DNA of 64,000 nt, taken from assembly GCA_910577275.1 (NCBI GenBank), contig CAJTMW010000023.1, positions 3,244-67,243 of the forward strand, in the 5' to 3' direction. Both the position numbers and the translations under genes were made by a program. The DNA is from an uncultured Lachnospiraceae bacterium (GTDB lineage Bacteria; Bacillota; Clostridia; Lachnospirales; Lachnospiraceae). Below, in pieces: positions 49,873 through 57,595 of the stretch (its first letter is position 1; the number at the start of each line of letters is the position of its first letter). The notes under the pieces were generated by a model. It saw only the letters and a list, made by a program, of their open reading frames with translations, was not told the DNA's origin and made no database searches.

Positions 49873-50319
49873 TTATATAGTCAAATCATTTTCCAGCTTG
49901 TAGGCTACAGCTTTATCAAATACCTGTGATAATACCTTGCTGAACAGGCCCGCAATCACAAAAACCAGAATGACAATGAGCACCGCCGGGGTTACGTAGA
50001 GTATCAGGCGGCAGCAGGTAATAAGGGCAATGAGAAAACTGTAGGTACCCATTTTATCGAGGCTGGTAACGTTCTGGCGGATAAAGCAGTCGTTTGCAAG
50101 CACGGATTTAAAGATTTTCCGCAGCTCCCTGATAATCAGAACGGCGAAGATGCCTGATAAAATAAAGATAATGCTCAGGGAAACCGCATTCCGTGCAAAA
50201 TAAGAATTATACTTTCCGTAGCCGGTGATAATCAGCGGGACAAAAACAGTGACAATGATTCCGGCAAAATACATAAAGTCCAGAAGTCCCTTGGTAAATA
50301 CGGTCAGTTTGTCAGCCAT
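49873..50319 (-). CDS. DUF2975 domain membrane protein
   Basis: A 148-residue protein with four helices (about 10-30, 42-62, 90-108 and 115-135). Typical DUF2975 features are VTFxKGLLDFMYFAGI-like start and the loop ELRKIFKSVLANDCFIRQNVTSLDKMG. In Firmicutes it is the usual partner of YozG-type HTH proteins. Its function is unknown. It is the first gene of the leftward operon, behind a strong promoter and a palindrome. Confidence 0.85.
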   Translation of the reverse strand: MADKLTVFTKGLLDFMYFAGIIVTVFVPLIITGYGKYNSYFARNAVSLSIIFILSGIFAVLIIRELRKIFKSVLANDCFIRQNVTSLDKMGTYSFLIALITCCRLILYVTPAVLIVILVFVIAGLFSKVLSQVFDKAVAYKLENDLTI

Positions 50320-50409
50320 ATGAAATCCTCCTTTTTAAGGCGGCGTCCGCCGCCGATGCAGATGCCGCGGATACAGGTCCGCCGGTTAAAATACATCTGC
50401 TGTAAATGC

Positions 50410-50438
50410 AATATATCACCATCAAAAACGAATGTCAA
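50410..50438 (-). promoter_or_regulatory. Promoter of the DUF2975-xre-DUF4153 operon
   Basis: Minus strand: TTGACA (50438-50433), 17 bases, TATATT (50415-50410), both near perfect. It gives a leader of roughly 85 bases before the DUF2975 start at 50319. Confidence 0.7.
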
Positions 50439-50443
50439 TAAAA

Positions 50444-50464
50444 ATTTATTGAGATTCAATAAAT
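50444..50464 (-). promoter_or_regulatory. Palindromic operator upstream of the -35 box
   Basis: ATTTATTGA (50444-50452), 3 bases, TCAATAAAT (50456-50464), five bases upstream of the -35 box on the minus strand. A third TATTGA half-site lies in the -35 box itself. Upstream position allows activation as well as repression, most likely by the operon's Xre protein. Confidence 0.5.
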
Positions 50465-50545
50465 AATTTCTGAAAGACGATAATTATTAAGATTTTGTTA
50501 AGATGGAAATTTTATAAAATTTTTAAGAAAACATGAAAAAATCTG

Positions 50546-50554
50546 TGCTATAAT
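50546..50554 (+). promoter_or_regulatory. Extended -10 promoter of the DUF1538 gene
   Basis: TG, one base, TATAAT (50549-50554), preceded by an A/T-rich stretch but no good -35 box. The rest of 50320-50619 is AT-rich and has no other gene. Confidence 0.45.
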
Positions 50555-50619
50555 AAAATTGTCACTTGATTTTCTGCAGCCGGTCTGCAAGTCTTAAAAC
50601 GGAAAGGCGTTTGATATCA

Positions 50620-52158
50620 TTGCATTTCAGTCGTTCAAAATTAAAAGAAAAGTTTAATGAAACCTTAAAAGCAGTTCTTCCCATACTGGCAATCGTTCTG
50701 ATTTTATGCTTTACGATTGTGCCGATACCGCCAAGTATTCTCATGGCGTTTCTTATCGGCGCGGTATTATTGATTGTGGGAATGCTGCTTTTTAATGTCG
50801 GTGTGGAATTGTCCATGACACCCATGGGGGAGAGGGTCGGCACGATTATGACGAAGTCCAAAAAGCTGTGGGTCATTATTCTTATCAGCTTTATCATGGG
50901 ATTTGTCATTACCATATCGGAGCCGGATTTACAGGTGCTGGCGGGTCAGGTGCCCTCCGTACCCAATATGACGCTGATACTGGCGGTGGCTGCCGGAGTG
51001 GGGGCTTTTCTGGTGATTGCGCTTTTGCGTATGCTGTTTAATATTGCGCTTTCGTATCTTCTGGTAGCGTTTTACGTGGTGGTGTTTGCTCTGACTTTTT
51101 TTGTGCCGAAGGATTTTCTTGCGGTTGCGTTTGACTCCGGCGGCGTTACCACAGGGCCTATGACGGTGCCCTTTATTATGGCTTTTGGTATTGGTATTGC
51201 GGCAATCCGAAGCGATACCCATGCGTCGGACGACAGCTTCGGTCTTGTGTCGCTTTGTTCTATCGGCCCGATTCTTGCCGTCATTATTCTGGGAATGATT
51301 TATCACCCGGGACAGGCGGAGGCGGTTTCCGAGGCCATACCGGTGATAGACAATACGGTGGATTTGTGGAGGATGTTCACTCACAGCATTCCCACTTACA
51401 TAAAAGAAATGGCGTTATCTCTGTTCCCTATTGTATTTTTCTTTGGATTGTTCCAGTTAATTGCCAGAGATATCAACAAAAAGACGCTGATAAAAATAGG
51501 AATCGGTCTGGTATATACCTACGTGGGACTTGTGCTTTTCCTTACGGGCGTGAACGTAGGCTTTATGCCGGCAGGAAATTATCTGGGCCAGACCCTTGCG
51601 GGACTTCCCTATGCATGGATTATTGTCCCCATTGGTATGATTATCGGTTATTTTATCGTTCTTGCAGAGCCGGCGGTGTTTGTCCTCACAAAGCAGGTGG
51701 AGGAAATGACGTCAGGAGCCATCTCGGCAAAGGCAATGGAAACCAGCCTTTCCGTGGGCGTGTCGCTCTCCGTGGGGATTGCCATGCTCAGAGTTCTTAC
51801 CGGCATTTCCGTTATGTGGTTTCTGGTGCCCGGCTATGCGGTGGCGCTTATACTGACATTTTTCGTTCCGAAAATATTTACGGCAATTGCCTTTGACTCC
51901 GGCGGCGTTGCCTCGGGGCCTATGACGGCGACCTTTTTGCTGCCGCTGGCCATGGGCGCATGCCAGACGCTTGGGGGAAATATTATTACGGATGCTTTCG
52001 GCGTAATTGCAATGGTAGCCATGACGCCGCTGATTACCATTCAGGTGATGGGCATGGCGGTAAAGGTGAAGGAGAGCAGGCTCCACAAAAAAGCAATCGG
52101 GCGGAAGGTCTATGTACCTCTTGAAGACTTCGGAGATATGGAAATTATTGAATTATAG
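50620..52158 (+). CDS. DUF1538 domain membrane protein, two tandem domains
   Basis: A hydrophobic protein of about 512 residues with two DUF1538 repeats of six or so helices each. Each repeat has an FFVPKxFxAxAFDSGGV-like motif: DFLAVAFDSGGVTTGPMTVPF (around residue 167) and KIFTAIAFDSGGVASGPMTATF (around 421). The domain family is found with P-II-like regulators and is thought to be a transporter, but the substrate is unknown. TTG 50620 is a tentative start (AAAGG 12 bases upstream); TTG 50611 and 50566 are alternatives. A P-II-like gene starts 14 bases after the stop. Confidence 0.75.
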   Translation: MHFSRSKLKEKFNETLKAVLPILAIVLILCFTIVPIPPSILMAFLIGAVLLIVGMLLFNVGVELSMTPMGERVGTIMTKSKKLWVIILISFIMGFVITISEPDLQVLAGQVPSVPNMTLILAVAAGVGAFLVIALLRMLFNIALSYLLVAFYVVVFALTFFVPKDFLAVAFDSGGVTTGPMTVPFIMAFGIGIAAIRSDTHASDDSFGLVSLCSIGPILAVIILGMIYHPGQAEAVSEAIPVIDNTVDLWRMFTHSIPTYIKEMALSLFPIVFFFGLFQLIARDINKKTLIKIGIGLVYTYVGLVLFLTGVNVGFMPAGNYLGQTLAGLPYAWIIVPIGMIIGYFIVLAEPAVFVLTKQVEEMTSGAISAKAMETSLSVGVSLSVGIAMLRVLTGISVMWFLVPGYAVALILTFFVPKIFTAIAFDSGGVASGPMTATFLLPLAMGACQTLGGNIITDAFGVIAMVAMTPLITIQVMGMAVKVKESRLHKKAIGRKVYVPLEDFGDMEIIEL

Positions 52159-52172
52159 GAATGGGGCGGCTT

Positions 52173-52850
52173 ATGGGCAAATTATACTTAATGACAACAA
52201 TTGTTGAGAGGAAAATGGCCAGAAAGTACCTGGAGCTCTACAGGGAAAACGGACAGCACGTCATGTTTTCCAGCCTGGGGTTCGGCACGGCTGCCAGTGA
52301 GGTGTTGAATTACCTGGGGCTCGAGGCCACGGAAAAGGCGGTGCTTTTTTCCGTTCAGGAGCAGGAGCACTGGCATGTGGTAAAAAAGCAGCTCCAGAGG
52401 AAGCTGCGCATTGACGCGCCCGGGGGAGGAATCGCATTTATCATTCCCCTGAGCAGCATCGGCGGCAAAAAGGCGCTGCAGTTTCTTCTGGAAAAAGAGG
52501 ACTATCAAAAAGAGGAGGAATCAACCTTGAAGGATACAGTACATGAGCTTATCATTGTGATTGCAAATCAGGGAAATATCGAATTGGTTATGGACGCCGC
52601 CAGAGGGGCGGGCGCCTACGGCGGAACGGTAATCCATGCCAGAGGAACCGGAATGGAGATTGCTGAAAAGTTCATGGGAGTATCCATAGCGGCGGAGAAG
52701 GAAATGATTTTTATTGTCGCAAAGACGGAACAGAAAAACGGCATCATGAAGGCGATTATGGAAAAGGCGGGAGCCGACAGCCGCGCCAAATCCATTGTAT
52801 TTTCACTTCCTGTTGCAGATACGGCCGGACTGCGGCTGATAGAAGATTAA
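52173..52850 (+). CDS. P-II-like nitrogen regulator, tandem domains
   Basis: A 225-residue protein with two ferredoxin-like P-II-type halves. Residues 1-105 hold MTTIVERKMARKYLELYRENGQH...; residues 120-225 are closer to P-II (VHELIIVIANQGNIELVMDAARGAGAYGGTVIHARGTG...), with the T-loop and ATP-binding regions replaced by non-canonical sequence. The DUF1538-plus-P-II pair suggests that the soluble protein gates the membrane protein in response to a nucleotide or to nitrogen state. ATG 52173 is chosen because a G-rich ribosome site precedes it, whereas ATG 52161 lacks spacing. Confidence 0.78.
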   Translation: MGKLYLMTTIVERKMARKYLELYRENGQHVMFSSLGFGTAASEVLNYLGLEATEKAVLFSVQEQEHWHVVKKQLQRKLRIDAPGGGIAFIIPLSSIGGKKALQFLLEKEDYQKEEESTLKDTVHELIIVIANQGNIELVMDAARGAGAYGGTVIHARGTGMEIAEKFMGVSIAAEKEMIFIVAKTEQKNGIMKAIMEKAGADSRAKSIVFSLPVADTAGLRLIED

Positions 52851-52880
52851 CACACGCGTCGGCGCTTTCATGTGTTAATC
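52845..52880 (+). terminator. Hairpin across the stop codon of the P-II-like gene
   Basis: GATTAACAC (52845-52853) pairs with GTGTTAATC (52872-52880), with one more A-T pair inside. It includes the stop codon (52848-52850). It lacks a T run; it may aid stability or termination together with the next hairpin. Confidence 0.45.
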
Positions 52881-52893
52881 CTGAAACCGTTGT

Positions 52894-52934
52894 AAAAATC
52901 CCGGACGGCGGCAAGCGTTCAGTCCGGGATTTTT
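52894..52934. terminator. Bidirectional terminator between the P-II and exonuclease genes
   Basis: A 13-bp perfect stem, AAAAATCCCGGAC (52894-52906) and GTCCGGGATTTTT (52922-52934). T runs are built into both ends, so both convergent genes can terminate here. Confidence 0.85.
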
Positions 52935-52952
52935 GTATGTCAGACAGGCGGA

Positions 52953-53711
52953 TTAGATATCAAGGGTAAGTCCTACGGGACAGTGGTCGGATCCCATAAT
53001 ATCTCTGTATATGCAGGCGTCCTTAAGGGAATCCTTTAAGGCGTTTGAGACTACAAAGTAATCAATCCGCCACCCCGCATTCTTCTCCCTTGCCTTAAAG
53101 CGGTAGGACCACCAGGAATAAGCGCCCTCCGTATCAGGATAAAAGTGACGGAAGCTATCCGTGAACCCGGCGTTTAAAAGGGCGGTAAACTTTGCCCGTT
53201 CCTCATCGGTAAAGCCGGCGTTTTTGCGGTTGGTTTTCGGATTTTTCAAATCGATTTCCTTATGCGCCACGTTCATGTCGCCGCAGACGACGACAGGCTT
53301 CCGTTTTTCAAGATTTTTCAGATACAGGAGAAAATCATCCTCCCATTTCATCCGGTAATCCAGTCTCTTTAAGCCCTCCTGTGCGTTGGGAGTGTACACC
53401 GTAACCATATAGAACCTTTCAAATTCCAGAGTGATGACCCGTCCCTCGTGGTCGTGTTCCTCTATCCCGAGACCGAGGGAAACAGACAAAGGCTCCTCTT
53501 TGGTAAATATGGCAGTCCCGGAGTACCCCTTTTTCTCCGCATAATTCCAGTATTGATGGAATCCCGGCAAATCCAGGGAAATCTGTCCCTCCTGCAGCTT
53601 TGTCTCCTGGAGACAGAAAATATCCGCGTCCGCATCCTCAAAAAAACCGGAAAAGCCTTTTTCCACACAGGCGCGCAGTCCGTTTACGTTCCATGATATC
53701 AGTTTTTTCAT
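52953..53711 (-). CDS. xth: Exodeoxyribonuclease III / AP endonuclease
   Basis: A 252-residue class II AP endonuclease for base excision repair. Family motifs in order: ISWNVNGLRACVEKGF, IFCLQETKLQEGQ (catalytic Glu), YTPNAQEGLKRLDYRMKWEDDF, VVCGDMNVAHKEIDL (catalytic Asp-x-Asn), AYSWWSYR and WRIDYFVVS, then DHCPVGL with the catalytic His. ATG 53711 has AAGGACAG upstream; the open frame extends further but has no protein-like sequence. It is convergent with the P-II gene. Confidence 0.94.
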   Translation of the reverse strand: MKKLISWNVNGLRACVEKGFSGFFEDADADIFCLQETKLQEGQISLDLPGFHQYWNYAEKKGYSGTAIFTKEEPLSVSLGLGIEEHDHEGRVITLEFERFYMVTVYTPNAQEGLKRLDYRMKWEDDFLLYLKNLEKRKPVVVCGDMNVAHKEIDLKNPKTNRKNAGFTDEERAKFTALLNAGFTDSFRHFYPDTEGAYSWWSYRFKAREKNAGWRIDYFVVSNALKDSLKDACIYRDIMGSDHCPVGLTLDI

Positions 53712-53823
53712 AAATTCTGTCCTTTCGTCAATCCGCGCAGTTGCCTGACCGTCACGCATTTTACGCGGGAATAAATACATTATACTAAAACTTCCGTTCA
53801 AAAGACAGACAAAATTTATTTCT

Positions 53824-53869
53824 GCGGGCAACGAGCCAGGCGGGCATGCTTGCATGCACATTTGGCGAC
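53824..53869. repeat. Small hairpin repeat family 2, copy 2
   Basis: GGGCAACGAGCCAGGC...TGCACATTTGGC resembles 47644-47690, with an inner GCATGC, two bases, GCATGC palindrome and a GCCA/TGGC stem. It lies 3 bases beyond the stop of the leftward DUF4358 gene and upstream of the exonuclease gene. Confidence 0.5.
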
Positions 53870-53872
53870 GGT

Positions 53873-54487
53873 TTACTGCGCCTCCAGAATCTGCTTCTCT
53901 ATAATATCCAGCGCCCTCTCGTTTTCCTGAAGACAGTGTGCAATCATTTCCTCATTGCCACGCGGCTCCAGATAGGAAATATTTGCGCCAAGCTGGACAT
54001 AGCAGACATAATTCCCTATGGTTTCTATCCGGGAGGCGAAAACCTTCGAATTGTTCTGCGGCTGCTGCTCGTAGATTCGAAGGAGAGTTTCACGGTAATC
54101 ATTGAGGTAGTTTTCCACAAGCGTAACGTCATTTTCCCTGGCTTTTATTAAAATCATCATATCGATGCCGGCCTCGGTGTGCTGATATTCCGCAAGGAAA
54201 TCCTCGTACATATTTTCCGATATGCCGGTGCGCTCGGCCAGCTCCTCGGCGCTTAACAGAGTATCCGGCCAGTAGTTTTCTCCAAGGAGCCCGGACACCG
54301 CATCCTTGAGGTCGTCCATAGGACCCGTAATCCGGTAGCGCCCGCCGACCTGAATGGTGTTGACCGCTTCGTCCTCCCCTTCGTTGGTATAAGCCTGATT
54401 GCTGTCAGAGGCGCTGCCGCTTCCGGTGCAGCCGGTAAGGAAAAAGCAGACGGCGGCAGTTATCCCGTAAAAAATATGTTTTTTCAT
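53873..54487 (-). CDS. DUF4358 lipoprotein
   Basis: A 204-residue secreted protein with a signal peptide and lipobox: FFLTGCTG puts the lipid-modified Cys at residue 19. The mature part has a low-complexity Ser/Asp/Glu/Asn segment (about 20-40) and the DUF4358 domain (about 50-200). In Lachnospiraceae DUF4358 genes usually neighbour MBOAT acyltransferase genes, as here (divergent at 54665), so it probably takes part in exopolysaccharide or peptidoglycan acylation at the outer face. GGAG stands 12 bases before ATG 54487. Confidence 0.78.
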   Translation of the reverse strand: MKKHIFYGITAAVCFFLTGCTGSGSASDSNQAYTNEGEDEAVNTIQVGGRYRITGPMDDLKDAVSGLLGENYWPDTLLSAEELAERTGISENMYEDFLAEYQHTEAGIDMMILIKARENDVTLVENYLNDYRETLLRIYEQQPQNNSKVFASRIETIGNYVCYVQLGANISYLEPRGNEEMIAHCLQENERALDIIEKQILEAQ

Positions 54488-54664
54488 TTTGCAGTTACTC
54501 CTTTGCTTAAAAGCTTGTAAGTCCGGATTTACTTTTACCCGGACGGGTATAATATCTGCTATTAAGTGTTTCCATATATTAGACAAAATATGTAAAGATA
54601 TGTTAAGATAAGCACATGTGCGGCAAAAGCGCCGTGCGTTATTTGGAATTTATGGAGAACAATT

Positions 54665-56161
54665 ATGCTGTTTAATTCTTATATTTTTATATTTCTTTTC
54701 CTGCCTTTGACGCTTGCGGGCTGGTATCTGCTGAATCACATAAAAGCCGGGGAAAGCGCGAAATTATTTCTGGCGGGAATGTCCCTGTGGTTTTACGGGT
54801 ATTTTAATGTTTATTATCTTGCCGTTATCGTTGCCAGCATACTGGGAAATTATTTTTTAAGCTATCTGATGAAGTTTTCCAAAAGCCGCGCCTCGGCAAG
54901 GCTGGGGCTTTTGGCGGGCCTTTTGCTGAATCTGGGATTTTTGTTTTATTTTAAGTACTACGATTTCTTTTTTGAAAATATTAACGCGGTGTTCCATACG
55001 GATTTTGGCTTAAAGCATATTCTGCTTCCCCTTGGAATCAGCTTTTTTACCTTTCAGCAGCTTTCCTTTATCATTGACAGATGCACCGGGAGGGCGGAGC
55101 ATTACTCCTTTATCAATTATCTGACCTTTGTGACCTTCTTTCCCCAGCTGATTGCGGGCCCCATTGTGACCTATAAGGAAATGATGCCGCAGTTTGAGGA
55201 TAGGGGGAACCGCAGCTTTCAGCCGGATAATTTTGCAAAGGGCATCGTGATTTTTACAATTGGTCTGGGAAAAAAGGTGCTGCTTGCGGACGTGCTGGCG
55301 CTTCCCGTAAATTACGGTTTTGAGCAGACGGCCTTTCTCGACACCACCGCAACGCTTTTGGTGATACTGGCTTATACCTTTGAGATTTATTTTGATTTCA
55401 GCGGTTACAGCGATATGGCAATCGGGCTGGGAAAAATGTTCAATATCGAGCTGCCGGTTAATTTTAATTCCCCCTATAAGGCGTGTTCCGTAAAGGATTT
55501 GTGGCAGAGATGGCACATGACGCTCTCCCGGTTTTTCATACAGTATGTCTACATTCCCCTAGGCGGCAGCCGGAAAGGAAAGGCGCGTACAGTGCTCAAT
55601 ACCTTTCTTGTATTCTTTTTAAGCGGACTCTGGCACGGGGCAAACTGGACCTACATTGCGTGGGGGACCATGCAGGGGCTCCTGGTTATCTGGGACAATC
55701 TGGGAATCGTGGGAGTCAGAGGTTGTGAAGGAAAAAGGCCGGCAAAAGTCACGGTACCCGGTTGGCTTGGATGGATTTTTACTTTTGGATTTTTTAACCT
55801 GTCCCTGTTTTTCTTCCGAAGCGAGAGTATGGCGGGGGCCTTTCAGATGTTTCGGAACATTCTGGCGTTCAAAGATACCGGATATATTTATAAAATTGCC
55901 GCAAAGCTGGACGTGCCTGAGTTTTATCTCATAAAGCAGGCGGTGAACCTTATGGCTCCGGAGATGCTGAACCTTGCATATCTTTTGGCGTTTATCCTGC
56001 TTCTTCTTATCAGCGGGTTTATCCTTACCCGAAAAAACACGTTGGAGATTGCGGGGGAGCATCCGTTAAACGGCAGGCTTTGCGCCTTTGTCACAGTGAT
56101 TTTCGTCTGGTCGGTGATTTCCTTTTCACAGGTCAGCACATTTATCTATTTTAATTTTTAG
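54665..56161 (+). CDS. MBOAT family O-acyltransferase (AlgI/DltB-like)
   Basis: A 498-residue polytopic enzyme with about eleven helices. The catalytic His lies in SGLWHGANWTYIAWG near 320-334, with NFNSPYKACSVKDLWQRWHMTLSRFFIQYVYIPLGG (about 263-298) as the second conserved motif, including the WRWH-type His. AlgI/PatA-like proteins pass acyl groups across the membrane to a secreted polymer; an accompanying SGNH-type protein (next gene) then completes transfer. The gene begins with a GGAGA site at 54653-54657. It is divergent from the DUF4358 lipoprotein gene. Confidence 0.9.
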   Translation: MLFNSYIFIFLFLPLTLAGWYLLNHIKAGESAKLFLAGMSLWFYGYFNVYYLAVIVASILGNYFLSYLMKFSKSRASARLGLLAGLLLNLGFLFYFKYYDFFFENINAVFHTDFGLKHILLPLGISFFTFQQLSFIIDRCTGRAEHYSFINYLTFVTFFPQLIAGPIVTYKEMMPQFEDRGNRSFQPDNFAKGIVIFTIGLGKKVLLADVLALPVNYGFEQTAFLDTTATLLVILAYTFEIYFDFSGYSDMAIGLGKMFNIELPVNFNSPYKACSVKDLWQRWHMTLSRFFIQYVYIPLGGSRKGKARTVLNTFLVFFLSGLWHGANWTYIAWGTMQGLLVIWDNLGIVGVRGCEGKRPAKVTVPGWLGWIFTFGFFNLSLFFFRSESMAGAFQMFRNILAFKDTGYIYKIAAKLDVPEFYLIKQAVNLMAPEMLNLAYLLAFILLLLISGFILTRKNTLEIAGEHPLNGRLCAFVTVIFVWSVISFSQVSTFIYFNF

Positions 56162-56170
56162 GGGAAAACA

Positions 56171-57259
56171 ATGGAGAAGAAGGCTTCGGCGAAGTTTATC
56201 AGACAGTTTTTTATAGGGAGCGGCGTTTTGCTGTTTTTGTGTATTCTGGCGGTAGTGGTTTTTGACCCCTTTTTCCAGTATCACAAGCCGTTAAAGGGTT
56301 TAAAGGCGGTGCTGACGGATAAGGAATATCAATGCGTGGGCTCTCTGAAAACCTTTGACTATGACAGTGTGATAGCAGGCTCCTCGGTGTCCGAAAATTA
56401 TTATAACGACTGGTTTAATCAGGCCTTTGGCTGCCGTACCATTAAGGCAATCCGTTCCTATGGGGCGACGGCGGATTTGTGCTATCTTCTGGATATCGCC
56501 TTTTCCAGACAGGATTTGAAGTATGTGTTTTACAATCTGGATTCCGCCGCCCTGGTGGCGGAGCCGGAGACAACCTATGAGCTCACGGGCTGTCCCATGT
56601 ATCTGTACGACGACAATTATTTCAATGATATTGAGTATTGGCTGAATAAGGGAGTGCTCATGGAGAAAATCCCCTATCTCATCGCCAATTCCACGATTGG
56701 GGATTACGACGAAAACGATTCCTACAACTGGGCTCAGTGGAAGCAGTTTAATTCTGATATGATTCTGGGGCTTTATATCCGTAAGCCCTCCGTTTCGGAG
56801 ATGAAGCCGGCGGATTATTATGAGGACGTGCTCGGGAAAAATATTACTTTGATTCTTGACAGGATAAACGGGCACCCGGAAACCGAATTTTATGTATTTA
56901 TTCCGCCCTATTCCATGCTCTGGTGGGATAATATTTACCGGGAAGGGGATATGGAAGCCTATCTCTACAATATGGAGCGGGCCATGGAAGCGCTTCTTAC
57001 CTGTGAAAATGTAAAGCTGTTTTATTTTCAGAATGACAGAGATGTTATCACGAATCTGGAAAATTATATGGATATCATTCATTTTTCACCGGAGATTAAT
57101 CATTATATCTGCGAGTGCATAAGCAGCGGCAAAAATCAGGTGAGTGAGGATAATTACCGGGAAGTCATCGGCGAAATGCGGGAACTGTCTTATGAAATCG
57201 TGGAAAAACTGGTAAAACCCTATGAGGACAGAATCAAGGTGGATATCTACGACGAGTGA
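56171..57259 (+). CDS. Membrane-anchored SGNH/AlgJ-like protein, acyltransferase partner
   Basis: A 362-residue protein with one N-terminal anchor helix (about 14-32) and an outside domain. It has an SGNH-like start, VIAGSSVSENYYNDWF (Ser near residue 75), and the C-terminal IIHFSPEINHYICECI block with an Asp/His-containing D-I-I-H pattern. Proteins of this type work as O-acetyl transferases or esterases with the MBOAT partner, using the acyl group delivered across the membrane. It starts nine bases after the MBOAT stop (GGGGAAAACA ribosome site), so the two are co-translated. Confidence 0.8.
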   Translation: MEKKASAKFIRQFFIGSGVLLFLCILAVVVFDPFFQYHKPLKGLKAVLTDKEYQCVGSLKTFDYDSVIAGSSVSENYYNDWFNQAFGCRTIKAIRSYGATADLCYLLDIAFSRQDLKYVFYNLDSAALVAEPETTYELTGCPMYLYDDNYFNDIEYWLNKGVLMEKIPYLIANSTIGDYDENDSYNWAQWKQFNSDMILGLYIRKPSVSEMKPADYYEDVLGKNITLILDRINGHPETEFYVFIPPYSMLWWDNIYREGDMEAYLYNMERAMEALLTCENVKLFYFQNDRDVITNLENYMDIIHFSPEINHYICECISSGKNQVSEDNYREVIGEMRELSYEIVEKLVKPYEDRIKVDIYDE

Positions 57260-57319
57260 TGAAACCGCGGGAGAGGGCCGCAAAATGAAACTGTTATGAA
57301 ATGAAACCGCCCCAGGGTG

Positions 57320-57595
57320 TTATACGATTTGAAATGCTTTAAAAATGGCCCACACGTAAGGAGCCCCGAAAACATTTAAGGATTTCGGACCGGTAATCTG
57401 CTGTGGGCTTTCCTTTAATTTATTGAGAGCCTGCTCAAAGGTTGCCTTTGTGATAGATTTGGAACGCCTGTCCACAAAAAGCTCGCCGCCTTTCACCACA
57501 TAGGTGAAGGGCAGTTTTTTCATGGTGTAAAAGGTTTCGCTCTGATGTTCCGTCAATAACTGCCAGAAGGAGTCTATGGATACGTTTTCATTCAT
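57320..57595 (-). CDS. Small 91-residue protein overlapping murG, unknown function
   Basis: The ORF (MNENVSIDSFWQLLTEHQSETFYTMKKLPFTYVVKGGELFVDRRSKSITKATFEQALNKL...) starts eight bases inside the end of murG in another frame, so translation is coupled. It has no transmembrane region and no metal motif. FTYVVKGGELFVDRRSKSIT looks like a mixed beta-fold core. Its conserved-looking start at the end of murG suggests a role close to lipid II synthesis or division, but I do not recognise the family. Confidence 0.65.
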   Translation of the reverse strand: MNENVSIDSFWQLLTEHQSETFYTMKKLPFTYVVKGGELFVDRRSKSITKATFEQALNKLKESPQQITGPKSLNVFGAPYVWAIFKAFQIV

